NCBI GenBank assembly: GCA_946998295.1
Contig: CAMPYS010000041.1
Coordinates: forward strand, 1-11,450
Direction: 5' to 3'
DNA length: 11,450 nt
From: an uncultured Prevotella sp.
GTDB taxonomy: Bacteria > Bacteroidota > Bacteroidia > Bacteroidales > Bacteroidaceae
A program made the position numbers and the translations under genes. Positions 1 through 6,015 of the stretch are shown here, piece by piece (positions within the stretch are counted from its first letter, which is position 1; each line of letters starts with the position of its first letter). The notes below the pieces were generated by a model. It was not told the DNA's origin. It worked only from the letters and a program-made list of their open reading frames with translations, and made no database searches.

Positions 1-45
1 ACACCTCAACATATAAAATTTTCTCACAAGAAAAAATACTGCGGA

Positions 46-233
46 ATTAAGGTATTCAACGTTTGTTATTATAAGTTTTGCTGTCTTCATTAAGCTTTCC
101 AAGTATGGCTGACTTGAATTGTAAGATAATTTTGATATGTTTGGCCTTTTCCAAGTTGTTCTGCCAGCAATCGGTCAGTTCGTTTTTCTTCTGCCAACAA
201 AACTTTTAGTCAGTTCAATTCGCTATTTGCCAT
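46..233 (-). pseudogene. Decayed XRE-family helix-turn-helix regulator
   Basis: Reading the reverse strand from the ATG at 233 gives MANSELN, then an in-frame TGA at 212-210 where family members usually carry Arg, then LKVLLAEEKRTDRLLAEQLG. A frameshift lies between about 147 and 136. In the new frame the text resumes as SKLSYNSSQPYLESLMKTAK and NVEYLN, matching the second half of the small Cro/CI-type domain common beside restriction and toxin genes in Bacteroidota. Two independent lesions make this a dead gene. After NVEYLN the frame stays open to the window edge but no longer looks like the family, so the left boundary is approximate. A living protein would have been a DNA-binding repressor of about 65-75 aa. 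The gene it controlled would lie to the left, outside the window. The XRE assignment is confident; any partner is inference. Confidence 0.75.
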
Positions 234-253
234 ATTTAAAGTACTGTAATGTA

Positions 254-261
254 CAAAGATA
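254..261 (-). promoter_or_regulatory. Bacteroidota -7 element upstream of the XRE pseudogene
   Basis: The reverse strand reads TATCTTTG, matching TAnnTTTG, 20 bases before the dead regulator's ATG. No TTTG is seen at the -33 position, so the promoter is incomplete or weak. Confidence 0.35.
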
Positions 262-332
262 AATACTTTATTTTAACATAAATAAGTTTATAAATAAAAG
301 TTATATTGTTTTATTAAATAAATGGATATAAC

Positions 333-600
333 TCATTTTGCATTATGTGCTTCAAATTCTTTAAAAACTTCAGAAAGGAAGCAAGGATTTAGTCCACCAT
401 GCTTACATAATTCTTTAACCCAAATCGGTCATTAGAGATTTTCGTGCAAAAAGTCAGATTATAGTAGACTGTGCCATCGTTATAGCATCTGTATACTAAC
501 ATAATATACATCTTTCATTCTATTTCAAAACAAAATGAAAGCGAAGTTTTCTAATGACCTATTTGGGTTTAATGGGACTTTTTGCTCCATTATATCTCAT
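333..600 (-). pseudogene. Small reading frame split by a MITE insertion
   Basis: If the 149-bp element at 419-567 and one copy of its TTTAA flank are removed, the reverse strand reads one continuous frame of 37 codons from ATG at 600 to TGA at 335-333. Pieces read MRYNGAKSPIK before the junction and ELCKHGGLNPCFLSEVFKEF after it, ending EAHNAK. The insertion adds 154 bp, not a multiple of three, so it destroys the frame. I do not recognise the protein. An in-frame stop 12 bases before the ATG means this is either a short complete gene or the tail of a longer one already decayed. The restored frame is seen directly; that it was once expressed is inference. Confidence 0.5.
419..567. mobile_element. 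149-bp MITE-like element with terminal inverted repeats and 5-bp TSD
   Basis: The left end begins CCCAAATCGGTCATTAGA, and the reverse complement of the right end begins CCCAAATAGGTCATTAGA, one mismatch in 18; weaker similarity continues inward to TTCG. TTTAA stands directly outside both ends (414-418 and 568-572). TTTAA is not its own complement, so it is a true direct repeat and a likely target-site duplication. There is no transposase frame inside. The interior holds a perfect 8-bp hairpin, CTTTCATT at 512-519 with AATGAAAG at 534-541. The simplest reading is an internally deleted insertion sequence moved by a transposase supplied in trans. I do not assign a family. Confidence 0.7.
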
Positions 601-960
601 ATAAGTACTTTACAAACTATACAAGCAATGCCGCATAGTATAGCGTCATGTTGCCTATAAAAATAAAAGAACATTTATTTTGCGGTGTTATACTTAGTAA
701 GACTGGATTTGTTGTCTGCAATAATTAATATTCTTATTAATGTGCTGTTGTAAATTGCCTTTTAGTAAAGAGTAGGCGAAAATCAGGACACAATATTCCA
801 TAAATTACTCCAACGTGTTTTTCCATGAATCGGAATTGAAATAAGTGTTCATCACATAGACCTACACCGTAATTTATGAAAGTTTCTGTGTGCTTTCAAC
901 CATCTTGACCATTCTGGTGTTACCATTCTTACACATTAGTTGTTGTGGTTTATATCCTAA
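601..960. other. Gene-free stretch, probably decayed coding sequence
   Basis: No convincing gene is present. On the reverse strand there are two overlapping protein-like stretches in different frames. One starts at an ATG near 924 and reads VTPEWSRWLKAHRNF before stopping. The other is open from 895 to 737 and includes MEKHVGVIYGILCPDF. They could be pieces of one frameshifted gene, but short open frames also arise by chance in such AT-rich DNA. No RNA gene or clear terminator was seen. Confidence 0.3.
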
Positions 961-1109
961 GCAAAAGCGACTCTATAAGGAACGCAAAAGCAACTCTATA
1001 AGGAACACTAAAGCGACTCTATAAGGAACGCAAAAGCGACTCTATAAGGATCACAAAAGCGACTCTATAAGGAACGCAAAAGCGACTCTATAAGGAACAC
1101 TAAAGCGAC
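961..1109. repeat. Iteron-like array: six 23-bp tandem repeats plus a partial seventh
   Basis: Units start at 961, 984, 1007, 1030, 1053 and 1076, with an 11-base partial at 1099. All share the core AAAGCGACTCTATAAGGA; the exceptions are one G-to-A change in unit 2 and truncation of unit 7. The first three bases vary (GCA, ACT or ACA), and units 2-3 match units 6-7, suggesting segmental duplication. The period is not a multiple of three and every frame contains stops, so it does not code. There are no unique spacers, so it is not a CRISPR array. Head-to-tail repeats of about two helical turns beside an AT-rich stretch resemble plasmid iterons or a cooperative protein-binding array. No replication gene is visible. 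Confidence 0.85.
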
Positions 1110-1289
1110 ACATAACCTATATATGTTTTTTTATAGAAGTATTAGGAAAAGTATAAAAATAGGTATAAGCGTTGTTTATAAATATTACCGTAATTTTATC
1201 TTAAATATTAATTATTAAGAAAAGAAACAACTTTCCTTTTTTATGTATATGTTACCATATATTATAATATTATTAATATAAAAGAGTTT
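1110..1289. other. Very AT-rich stretch beside the tandem repeats
   Basis: This 180-base segment is almost entirely A and T, with runs such as TTATAATATTATTAATATAA close to its right end. No gene or TAnnTTTG promoter is seen. Its position beside the 23-bp repeats resembles the easily melted segment next to iterons in replication origins; that is analogy only. Confidence 0.3.
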
Positions 1290-1379
1290 ATGAATAAAGG
1301 AAACTTTTTAAAAATGTTAGGATATATAAACACAGAGGAGTGGAAACAACTAAAAGGAGCAGCAGGGCATATAAAATAA
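1290..1379 (+). CDS. Possible 29-aa peptide, unrecognised
   Basis: An ATG at 1290 opens a 29-codon frame beginning MNKGNFLKMLGYINTEEWKQ and ending in AGHIK before TAA. It lies just after the AT-rich stretch and ends two bases before the convergent stop of the 74-aa gene. AAAGAG a few bases upstream could serve as a weak ribosome site. It might be a leader peptide or the surviving start of a longer gene whose remainder was replaced. It is short enough to be chance. Confidence 0.25.
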   Translation: MNKGNFLKMLGYINTEEWKQLKGAAGHIK

Positions 1380-1381
1380 CC

Positions 1382-1606
1382 TTACTGCCTATCTTTAAAG
1401 AAGTTTTTCCAATATGGATTCTCTTTATCAAATAATTCTTTTTGTTCTTTGGTTAGAGCATGTGGGTAGTCCTGAAATAAGTTAAATATTTTTTTCTTAT
1501 CAAAAGAAATCAAGAGCGGTCCTCGAGTTTGAAAACCATCATCGGAATATTCACTAACCCACCAAACCTTATCTGAAGGATGCTCTTTATAAAATTCATA
1601 ATGCAT
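1382..1606 (-). CDS. Small hypothetical protein, 74 aa, Trp- and Phe-rich
   Basis: The frame has balanced protein-like composition: acidic and aromatic, with a WWVSEYSDDGF segment, an FDKKKIFNLFQDYPH segment and the end ENPYWKNFFKDRQ. It has no signal peptide or membrane segment, so it should be cytoplasmic. I do not know its function. From memory, similar small proteins with a KxxFNLFxDYPH core and an NPYWxxFFKDR tail occur as uncharacterised DUFs in gut bacteria, but I cannot verify this. A -7 element, TATTTTTG, lies about 30 bases upstream. It follows the helicase gene on the same strand after a 231-base gap, so joint transcription is possible but not shown. Confidence 0.6.
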   Translation of the reverse strand: MHYEFYKEHPSDKVWWVSEYSDDGFQTRGPLLISFDKKKIFNLFQDYPHALTKEQKELFDKENPYWKNFFKDRQ

Positions 1607-1632
1607 AATTATAAAGTATTAGTTACACAGCA

Positions 1633-1640
1633 CAAAAATA
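1633..1640 (-). promoter_or_regulatory. -7 element for the 74-aa gene
   Basis: The reverse strand reads TATTTTTG, matching TAnnTTTG, with its 3' end 26 bases before the ATG at 1606. No TTTG was found about 20 bases farther upstream, so only half of the Bacteroidota promoter pattern is present. Confidence 0.4.
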
Positions 1641-1649
1641 ATATAAAAC

Positions 1650-1805
1650 ATGGAAACAACAACAGAAAATAAAGACTTATTAGGAAATATAGGAAACTTA
1701 GAAGTACCAGATATTGATATTAATTTATTAGACTTTGTCCCAGGCGACGAGGCTGAAGAAACACGCTACACACTACCAAAGTCCACAGCAATAAAGACGG
1801 AATAG
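1650..1805 (+). CDS. Possible 51-aa peptide, perhaps a frameshifted fragment
   Basis: An ATG at 1650 opens a 51-codon acidic frame that includes NIGNLEVPDIDINLLDFVPG and ends ...STAIKTE before TAG at 1803. A one-base shift near 1783 would continue as KVHSNKDGIEVLFISNSGYL to a TAA at 1853-1855, inside the 3' end of the helicase gene on the other strand. That continuation looks more protein-like than the stop-limited end, so the piece may be a decayed remnant of a gene cut off when the helicase module arrived. No family is recognised. It could equally be a small expressed ORF. Confidence 0.3.
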   Translation: METTTENKDLLGNIGNLEVPDIDINLLDFVPGDEAEETRYTLPKSTAIKTE

Positions 1806-1837
1806 AGGTGCTCTTTATATCTAATAGTGGTTATCTT

Positions 1838-4800
1838 TTATTTGATAGTACCTAATACTATATATGCTTTACCTTGTTTATTTTCTACATGGGTGACGAG
1901 TTTGCCAATTTCTTTCTCCAGAATTTTGTCAATGTCTTGTTGATTTATGGCAAAAATACTTGAATCACGTTTTTTTAATTCCTGCCCAATAGCTAATACC
2001 TTTTTAATAATATCAAAACTTCCTTGGTCAATCAATTTACGAGTATTTGTTAGTAAAATCTTTGATTTAGTTGATAAATTATGTGTCTTGTTAATATTTA
2101 CCAATACTTCTTTAGCACTCGTTGTCTTGTTACCAGCTCTTGACTTATTGATGCGTACAAAATACTGGTTGTAAGTCTTAATAGCATCAACCGACAGTTG
2201 CTTCCAGTTATCAGGTAATGGAACACGTTTTACATTTTCATCCACACGCATATCTTCGAGTAGTTCAAGCAGTGAGATAATCTGTGTGTTTCCTTCTTCA
2301 TCTATCTTAATGGCAAGTCTTGCAGAACGTGGAGCTTTCACGATGAAATATGCCGTGCCACTTGCTGTTTGTGCTATCTGCCAGTTATCCTTGTCTTGTT
2401 CAATTTGCAAGTAGCGTTTTGGGTGCGCATCTTTGTATTGTTTCAGTTCATAAATGTATTTCTGCAAAGGTGATTCTTCTCCGTCAACAGCTTTGGCAAT
2501 ATTGTAATGCACAACGCTTTCCGCTTCTGAAAAAATCTTGCTGTCCTCTCCAAATAGAACATGGAAAGATTGCAACTTAGTGTATGCCTTACGAACCAAC
2601 TGTATCTGAGCATCGCCTTCTGCACTTGGAAAAAAGTTATAAACATATATGAAAGGTTCTTTGCTACCAATACGATTAACTCTTCCAATGCGTTGCATCA
2701 AGCGTGTAGAATTCCATGGGGTATCGTAATTAAGTATTACATTTGCTCGGTGAAGGTTAACCCCTTCTGCCAATACCTCTGTCGTAATGATGACGTTGTA
2801 ATCGTCTTTCCAAACCCCTTCAAAGTTGGCATCGAAGTTTTCTTCTATTGTATGTTCCATTTCATCTCTATTGGCAGCTGTTATGACAAGAGTTTTATAT
2901 CCCTTTGCCTTTACAACGCTGGCAAGTGCATTAACAGTATCTATAGCTTCAGAAAAAATAACTAATTTTCCAGAAGTGTTCTTTTTAGGATTGAACAGTT
3001 CCTGTTTGATACTTTCTTTGAAGGCATCAAACTTCGGGTCAGCCGAGTTCATAGCCCATCGGTCATATAGATTGGAGATAAGTCGTAAGTCCTCTTTTAG
3101 TTGAGTATAGTATTCCTCTTTAAAGTCCTTACGTGTATATTCAGCATTTTGTCCTTTCTCGTTACGTCCTTGTTCCGTCAATTTCTTGATTTTGCCCCTG
3201 ATGTCTTCTACGCAATCACTAAAGGAGACTTTCTTTCCTCGCTTTTTAGTTTTTTCCTCGTAGTCAAGTTCCTTGTTAACATTAATCTGTGGACAGATGA
3301 AAATGGTATTATTTTCCCACATCTTAATCATGTTGTCTGTGTATCGTCTCAAGTTCAGCAGTGATTTAGTGAAAGCTGTGAATGAACTTTCTAAACGCTT
3401 TACGAGAAGTATCTGCATTATTGTTGCAAGCTGTTTAGCTACATCTTTTACGCCTCTGTTTCCTCTACCTGTATATTTCTTTTCATTGGCAGTGTCAACA
3501 AAATATTCAATGGCACGATAACGGAAATATCTTAACCAGTCGTCTGTCTGCAACTTTTCCTCTTCTTTCGGAGCTATAATTGTCATGGTGTCAGAGAAAA
3601 GTTGTGCCAGCTCGTCATCCATAATATATTCAAGGTTGTTTGGTCCAATAATTTTAGGGAAAATCAACCCTTGTGATTTCATGTCATTCTCGTAATATGT
3701 CTCAACATCTGTTCTTGTTCTTCGTTCAAGAATATCGTTTAAAATGCAATCGCGTATTTTTTTTGAGATTTCATCAAGTCGTTTACGGCGTTCTTCTATT
3801 GGTATATCATTAATAAGAACTCCTGTGTCAACATTTACTTTTGGCTTACTAATAAGTAGGTCATATTCTTTATTTATCTCAGCAAAGAATTTTTCAATGT
3901 TACCACTCTCTGCTTTTTTAAGAGTGCTGTCATTATGGTTGCGTTCGAAGAGATATATTTGATTCTTCAAGTCGTTTGGACGATTGTTTTGCGGAGTGGC
4001 AGACAGCAGTCCCACATAGGGATATACGCCTGTGTTTGAACCAATTTTCTGTATTAGTTCATCAAGAGACTGATACATCAACGTTGCACTGTTGCGGAAC
4101 TTATGGCTTTCGTCTATGACGATAAATCCGTAATTCTTTTCTTTTAGCGTTCCTCCAAAATCCCCTGAATCGCTATTGTCATCATCGTTATCTTCCCAGC
4201 TTTCATCTTCAATAACATTTCCAATGCGTCCAGTTGTGATAAAGTCAATGTATGGTGCAATCTTTTTGTTAGAGTCTTTGTCGAACATGGCAATAGTCTT
4301 TTTCCAGCCCGATTGAATGGCAGGAGGAGTAATGATCAATACTTTACGTTCTCGGCCATCATCTTCTGGCACAGATAGAAAGTGCTTGATAACCAGCGTG
4401 CCAATAATTGTCTTACCAAGTCCCACCACGTCTGCCAACATAAAGCCACCATGTTCGTGCATAATTCCTATACATCTTTTTACTGCCTCTATCTGATATT
4501 TGAGTTTGCGAATGTTTGCTGGCAGGTAGGTTTCTATTTGTTTTCCGAGCGATTTATCTAAAATATCTCCAAACTTAATTTGCAATAATTTAATATATAG
4601 TTCATACGGTGTAAAATCTTTATCCTTATCTTGTTGTATGTCTATGTAGATAGGCGATTTCTTGATAATTTGTTCTAAAAACTCTTGTGTCCATTCTTTA
4701 GCAAGTTCCCATTTTTCTTCAAACCAACAAATATGCCCTTTTGTATTTGATCCATGTGTTGGTCGAGCTGTAATACGAGCAGGGTCTGTTTCAAGATAAT

Positions 4801-5311
4801 TCAATTCTGCATTTCCCAATAGCCCTTTCTTTGTAAAGTTAGAACTTCCAATTATGCCATAAGAAAACGACGGACCAGAAAAAATATAACATTTAGAATG
4901 TAAAAACTCATCTTTGCCTTTAGCGTTTTGGGAATAGATACGTATCTTTATTTTACCATTGCTACAATATTTAAGTAATAGATTGATAACATTCTTGTAC
5001 TCGTCTTTTATTTCAAGATCGTGTATATCTGTCCTTATAAAGTCATAAGGATAGCTTGCATCTTTATACTTTGGCTTTGCAAGCAACGAATTATAAATAT
5101 AAGGATCTTTACCAATAAGCAGTTCTAACGAAGTTCCTTCTCGCTCTAAAAAACTTGTAAGTTCGTCTATGATAAGTTCCATACCTTGTATGTCCCAATA
5201 TCCAGTTGCAATCTGAATTTTGTCAACATCTTCAGCCAATATACATCTTTTTATATAGGTCAGCATAGATAGTGCATCGGAAGAATTATCTATAAGGTTA
5301 TTGTGCATCAT
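1838..5311 (-). CDS. PLD-nuclease / SNF2-like superfamily 2 helicase fusion (candidate defence protein)
   Basis: The 1157-aa cytoplasmic protein has an N-terminal phospholipase-D-type nuclease domain (about residues 15-215): HSK at 138-140, GSSNFT at 155-160 and a Glu near 169. Only one HxK is present, so, as in single-motif family nucleases, dimerisation would be needed for an active site. A SNF2-like ATPase follows: Walker A VVGLGKT (about 295-301), DESH (400-403), SATP (437-440), a second RecA-like lobe from about 780, motif V around TEVLAEGVNL (844-853) and motif VI QRIGRVNRIG (873-882). All key ATPase residues appear intact. A long insert separates the lobes, and roughly 230 C-terminal residues are unassigned. 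Its start overlaps the XRE gene by 4 bp. It is visibly less AT-rich than the housekeeping genes, suggesting transfer. PLD-helicase fusions are known in phage-defence contexts; a restriction-like role here is inference. Confidence 0.9.
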   Translation of the reverse strand: MMHNNLIDNSSDALSMLTYIKRCILAEDVDKIQIATGYWDIQGMELIIDELTSFLEREGTSLELLIGKDPYIYNSLLAKPKYKDASYPYDFIRTDIHDLEIKDEYKNVINLLLKYCSNGKIKIRIYSQNAKGKDEFLHSKCYIFSGPSFSYGIIGSSNFTKKGLLGNAELNYLETDPARITARPTHGSNTKGHICWFEEKWELAKEWTQEFLEQIIKKSPIYIDIQQDKDKDFTPYELYIKLLQIKFGDILDKSLGKQIETYLPANIRKLKYQIEAVKRCIGIMHEHGGFMLADVVGLGKTIIGTLVIKHFLSVPEDDGRERKVLIITPPAIQSGWKKTIAMFDKDSNKKIAPYIDFITTGRIGNVIEDESWEDNDDDNSDSGDFGGTLKEKNYGFIVIDESHKFRNSATLMYQSLDELIQKIGSNTGVYPYVGLLSATPQNNRPNDLKNQIYLFERNHNDSTLKKAESGNIEKFFAEINKEYDLLISKPKVNVDTGVLINDIPIEERRKRLDEISKKIRDCILNDILERRTRTDVETYYENDMKSQGLIFPKIIGPNNLEYIMDDELAQLFSDTMTIIAPKEEEKLQTDDWLRYFRYRAIEYFVDTANEKKYTGRGNRGVKDVAKQLATIMQILLVKRLESSFTAFTKSLLNLRRYTDNMIKMWENNTIFICPQINVNKELDYEEKTKKRGKKVSFSDCVEDIRGKIKKLTEQGRNEKGQNAEYTRKDFKEEYYTQLKEDLRLISNLYDRWAMNSADPKFDAFKESIKQELFNPKKNTSGKLVIFSEAIDTVNALASVVKAKGYKTLVITAANRDEMEHTIEENFDANFEGVWKDDYNVIITTEVLAEGVNLHRANVILNYDTPWNSTRLMQRIGRVNRIGSKEPFIYVYNFFPSAEGDAQIQLVRKAYTKLQSFHVLFGEDSKIFSEAESVVHYNIAKAVDGEESPLQKYIYELKQYKDAHPKRYLQIEQDKDNWQIAQTASGTAYFIVKAPRSARLAIKIDEEGNTQIISLLELLEDMRVDENVKRVPLPDNWKQLSVDAIKTYNQYFVRINKSRAGNKTTSAKEVLVNINKTHNLSTKSKILLTNTRKLIDQGSFDIIKKVLAIGQELKKRDSSIFAINQQDIDKILEKEIGKLVTHVENKQGKAYIVLGTIK

Positions 5312-5511
5312 TTTACTAATTCTTTAGGTGAAACATTGAGCAAGTCTGCCACTTTGAAGATAATGTTAAGATTAGGTTGCTTGCGATTACAGACATAGGC
5401 ATTGGTTATACTGAAACTCATACCCAACTCTTTGGCGAGCCATGTTTGGGTGATGCCTCTCTTTTTCAAATGCTCCTTAATAAGGTTGCTATGCTCTTTC
5501 TTCTGTCCCAT
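5308..5511 (-). CDS. XRE-family transcriptional regulator, 67 aa
   Basis: This is a single Cro/CI-type helix-turn-helix domain with nothing added. TQTWLAKELG (21-30) is the first HTH helix, SITNAYVCNRKQPNL spans the turn and recognition helix, and the end VADLLNVSPKELVK is the usual closing helix. Its TGA overlaps the helicase ATG within ATGA, implying translational coupling and joint control. A perfect promoter lies directly upstream. Such small regulators typically act as dimeric repressors or C-protein-like timers of restriction or toxin genes. Autoregulation of this operon is likely but inferred. It is shaped like the dead regulator at 46-233 but clearly diverged in sequence. Confidence 0.9.
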   Translation of the reverse strand: MGQKKEHSNLIKEHLKKRGITQTWLAKELGMSFSITNAYVCNRKQPNLNIIFKVADLLNVSPKELVK

Positions 5512-5539
5512 TAGATGATTGTTTATTTTTTAATAGTTA

Positions 5540-5571
5540 CAAAGTTATGAACTAATAATGAGTAAGACAAA
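5540..5571 (-). promoter_or_regulatory. Promoter of the XRE-helicase operon
   Basis: The reverse strand reads TTTG (5571-5568), exactly 20 bases, then TAACTTTG (5547-5540), a perfect match to the Bacteroidota primary sigma pattern. Transcription would begin near 5534, giving a leader of only about 23 bases before the ATG at 5511. No clear operator palindrome is seen. Confidence 0.7.
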
Positions 5572-5881
5572 GAAAAACAGAGCTTTAACGCTATTGCGAA
5601 CAATTCACCCCAAAGCGATGCCTATAAATTAATACATTAAACAATAAATTATACAATGGACGAGCGAGTAAAATATCCATATTTAAACCATTAAAACCAA
5701 GCTTTGCCGCAATAAGGACAACGACAACGCACAAGGGGATATATTGGTATGAACTCAACAGCAAAGCCGAGACACATTGTGTCACATGCTTATCTAAAAA
5801 CATTTCTCCAGTATATTTAAATATAAGGCTGAAAGTTTTTACAACAATCTAAAATTGTAAATAAAAATTATAATAAATTAA
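5572..5881. other. Stretch between the defence operon and the tRNA, no confident gene
   Basis: Two opposed open frames overlap here and neither is convincing. The reverse frame, 5803 to 5591 (70 aa, start MFLDKHVTQC), has a hydrophobic centre. The forward frame, 5628-5852, has 74 codons without a stop and reads protein-like (HKGIYWYELNSKAETHCVTC) but lacks an ATG. A short forward frame at 5558-5632 (MSKTKKNRALTLLRTIHPKA) overlaps the XRE promoter. The middle is less AT-rich than its surroundings, as expected for decayed coding DNA. A 13-bp palindrome, GACACATTGTGTC, lies at 5771-5783. I call no gene. Confidence 0.3.
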
Positions 5882-5913
5882 TTTGGTAGTAATTTATAAA
5901 ATGCTTACTTTTG
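5882..5913 (+). promoter_or_regulatory. Promoter of tRNA-Arg
   Basis: TTTG (5882-5885), a 20-base spacer and TACTTTTG (5906-5913) match the Bacteroidota promoter pattern exactly. The start of transcription would lie near 5920, a few bases before the tRNA. Confidence 0.7.
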
Positions 5914-5926
5914 CAAGCAAATTTAC

Positions 5927-6001
5927 GGTTCCGTAGCTCAGTTGGATTAGAGCAACAGCCTTCTAAGCTGTGGGTCTTGGGTTCGAACCCCAACGGAATC
6001 A
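5927..6001 (+). tRNA. tRNA-Arg (anticodon TCT)
   Basis: All arms fold. The acceptor GGTTCCG pairs with CGGAATC (one G-T wobble). The D arm is GCTC/GAGC, the anticodon stem ACAGC/GCTGT encloses the loop CTTCTAA, the variable loop is GGGTC, and the T arm is TTGGG/CCCAA with loop TTCGAAC. The discriminator base is A6001; CCA is not encoded. The anticodon TCT reads AGA and AGG arginine codons, which AT-rich genomes favour. It has its own promoter upstream and a strong terminator 14 bases downstream, so it is a single-gene transcription unit. No partial duplicate of its 3' end was found that would mark an integration site. Confidence 0.97.
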
Positions 6002-6015
6002 CTTTTTAAAAGTAT

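Noticed and set aside
961..1109. Tandem repeats as a CRISPR array
   Set aside because: The units follow each other directly with no unique spacers, and there are no cas genes in the window.
2443..2688. 81-codon reverse ORF inside the helicase gene
   Set aside because: It is out of frame with the helicase on the same strand and has unlikely composition; a shadow.
1947..3962. Forward-strand ORFs of 72-134 codons opposite the helicase gene
   Set aside because: They lie wholly antisense to a long gene with clear domains, show no domains themselves and are typical shadows.
5771..5783. Palindrome GACACATTGTGTC as an XRE operator
   Set aside because: It lies about 200 bases upstream of the operon promoter and has no second copy near it; probably chance.
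5591..5803. 70-codon reverse ORF with a hydrophobic centre
   Set aside because: It has no promoter, no recognised family and a competing opposed frame of equal length; recorded only as ambiguous.
5978..6001. 3' end of tRNA-Arg as an attachment site for the helicase island
   Set aside because: No second copy of the tRNA 3' end and no integrase gene were found, and the accessory DNA is on the wrong side of the tRNA.
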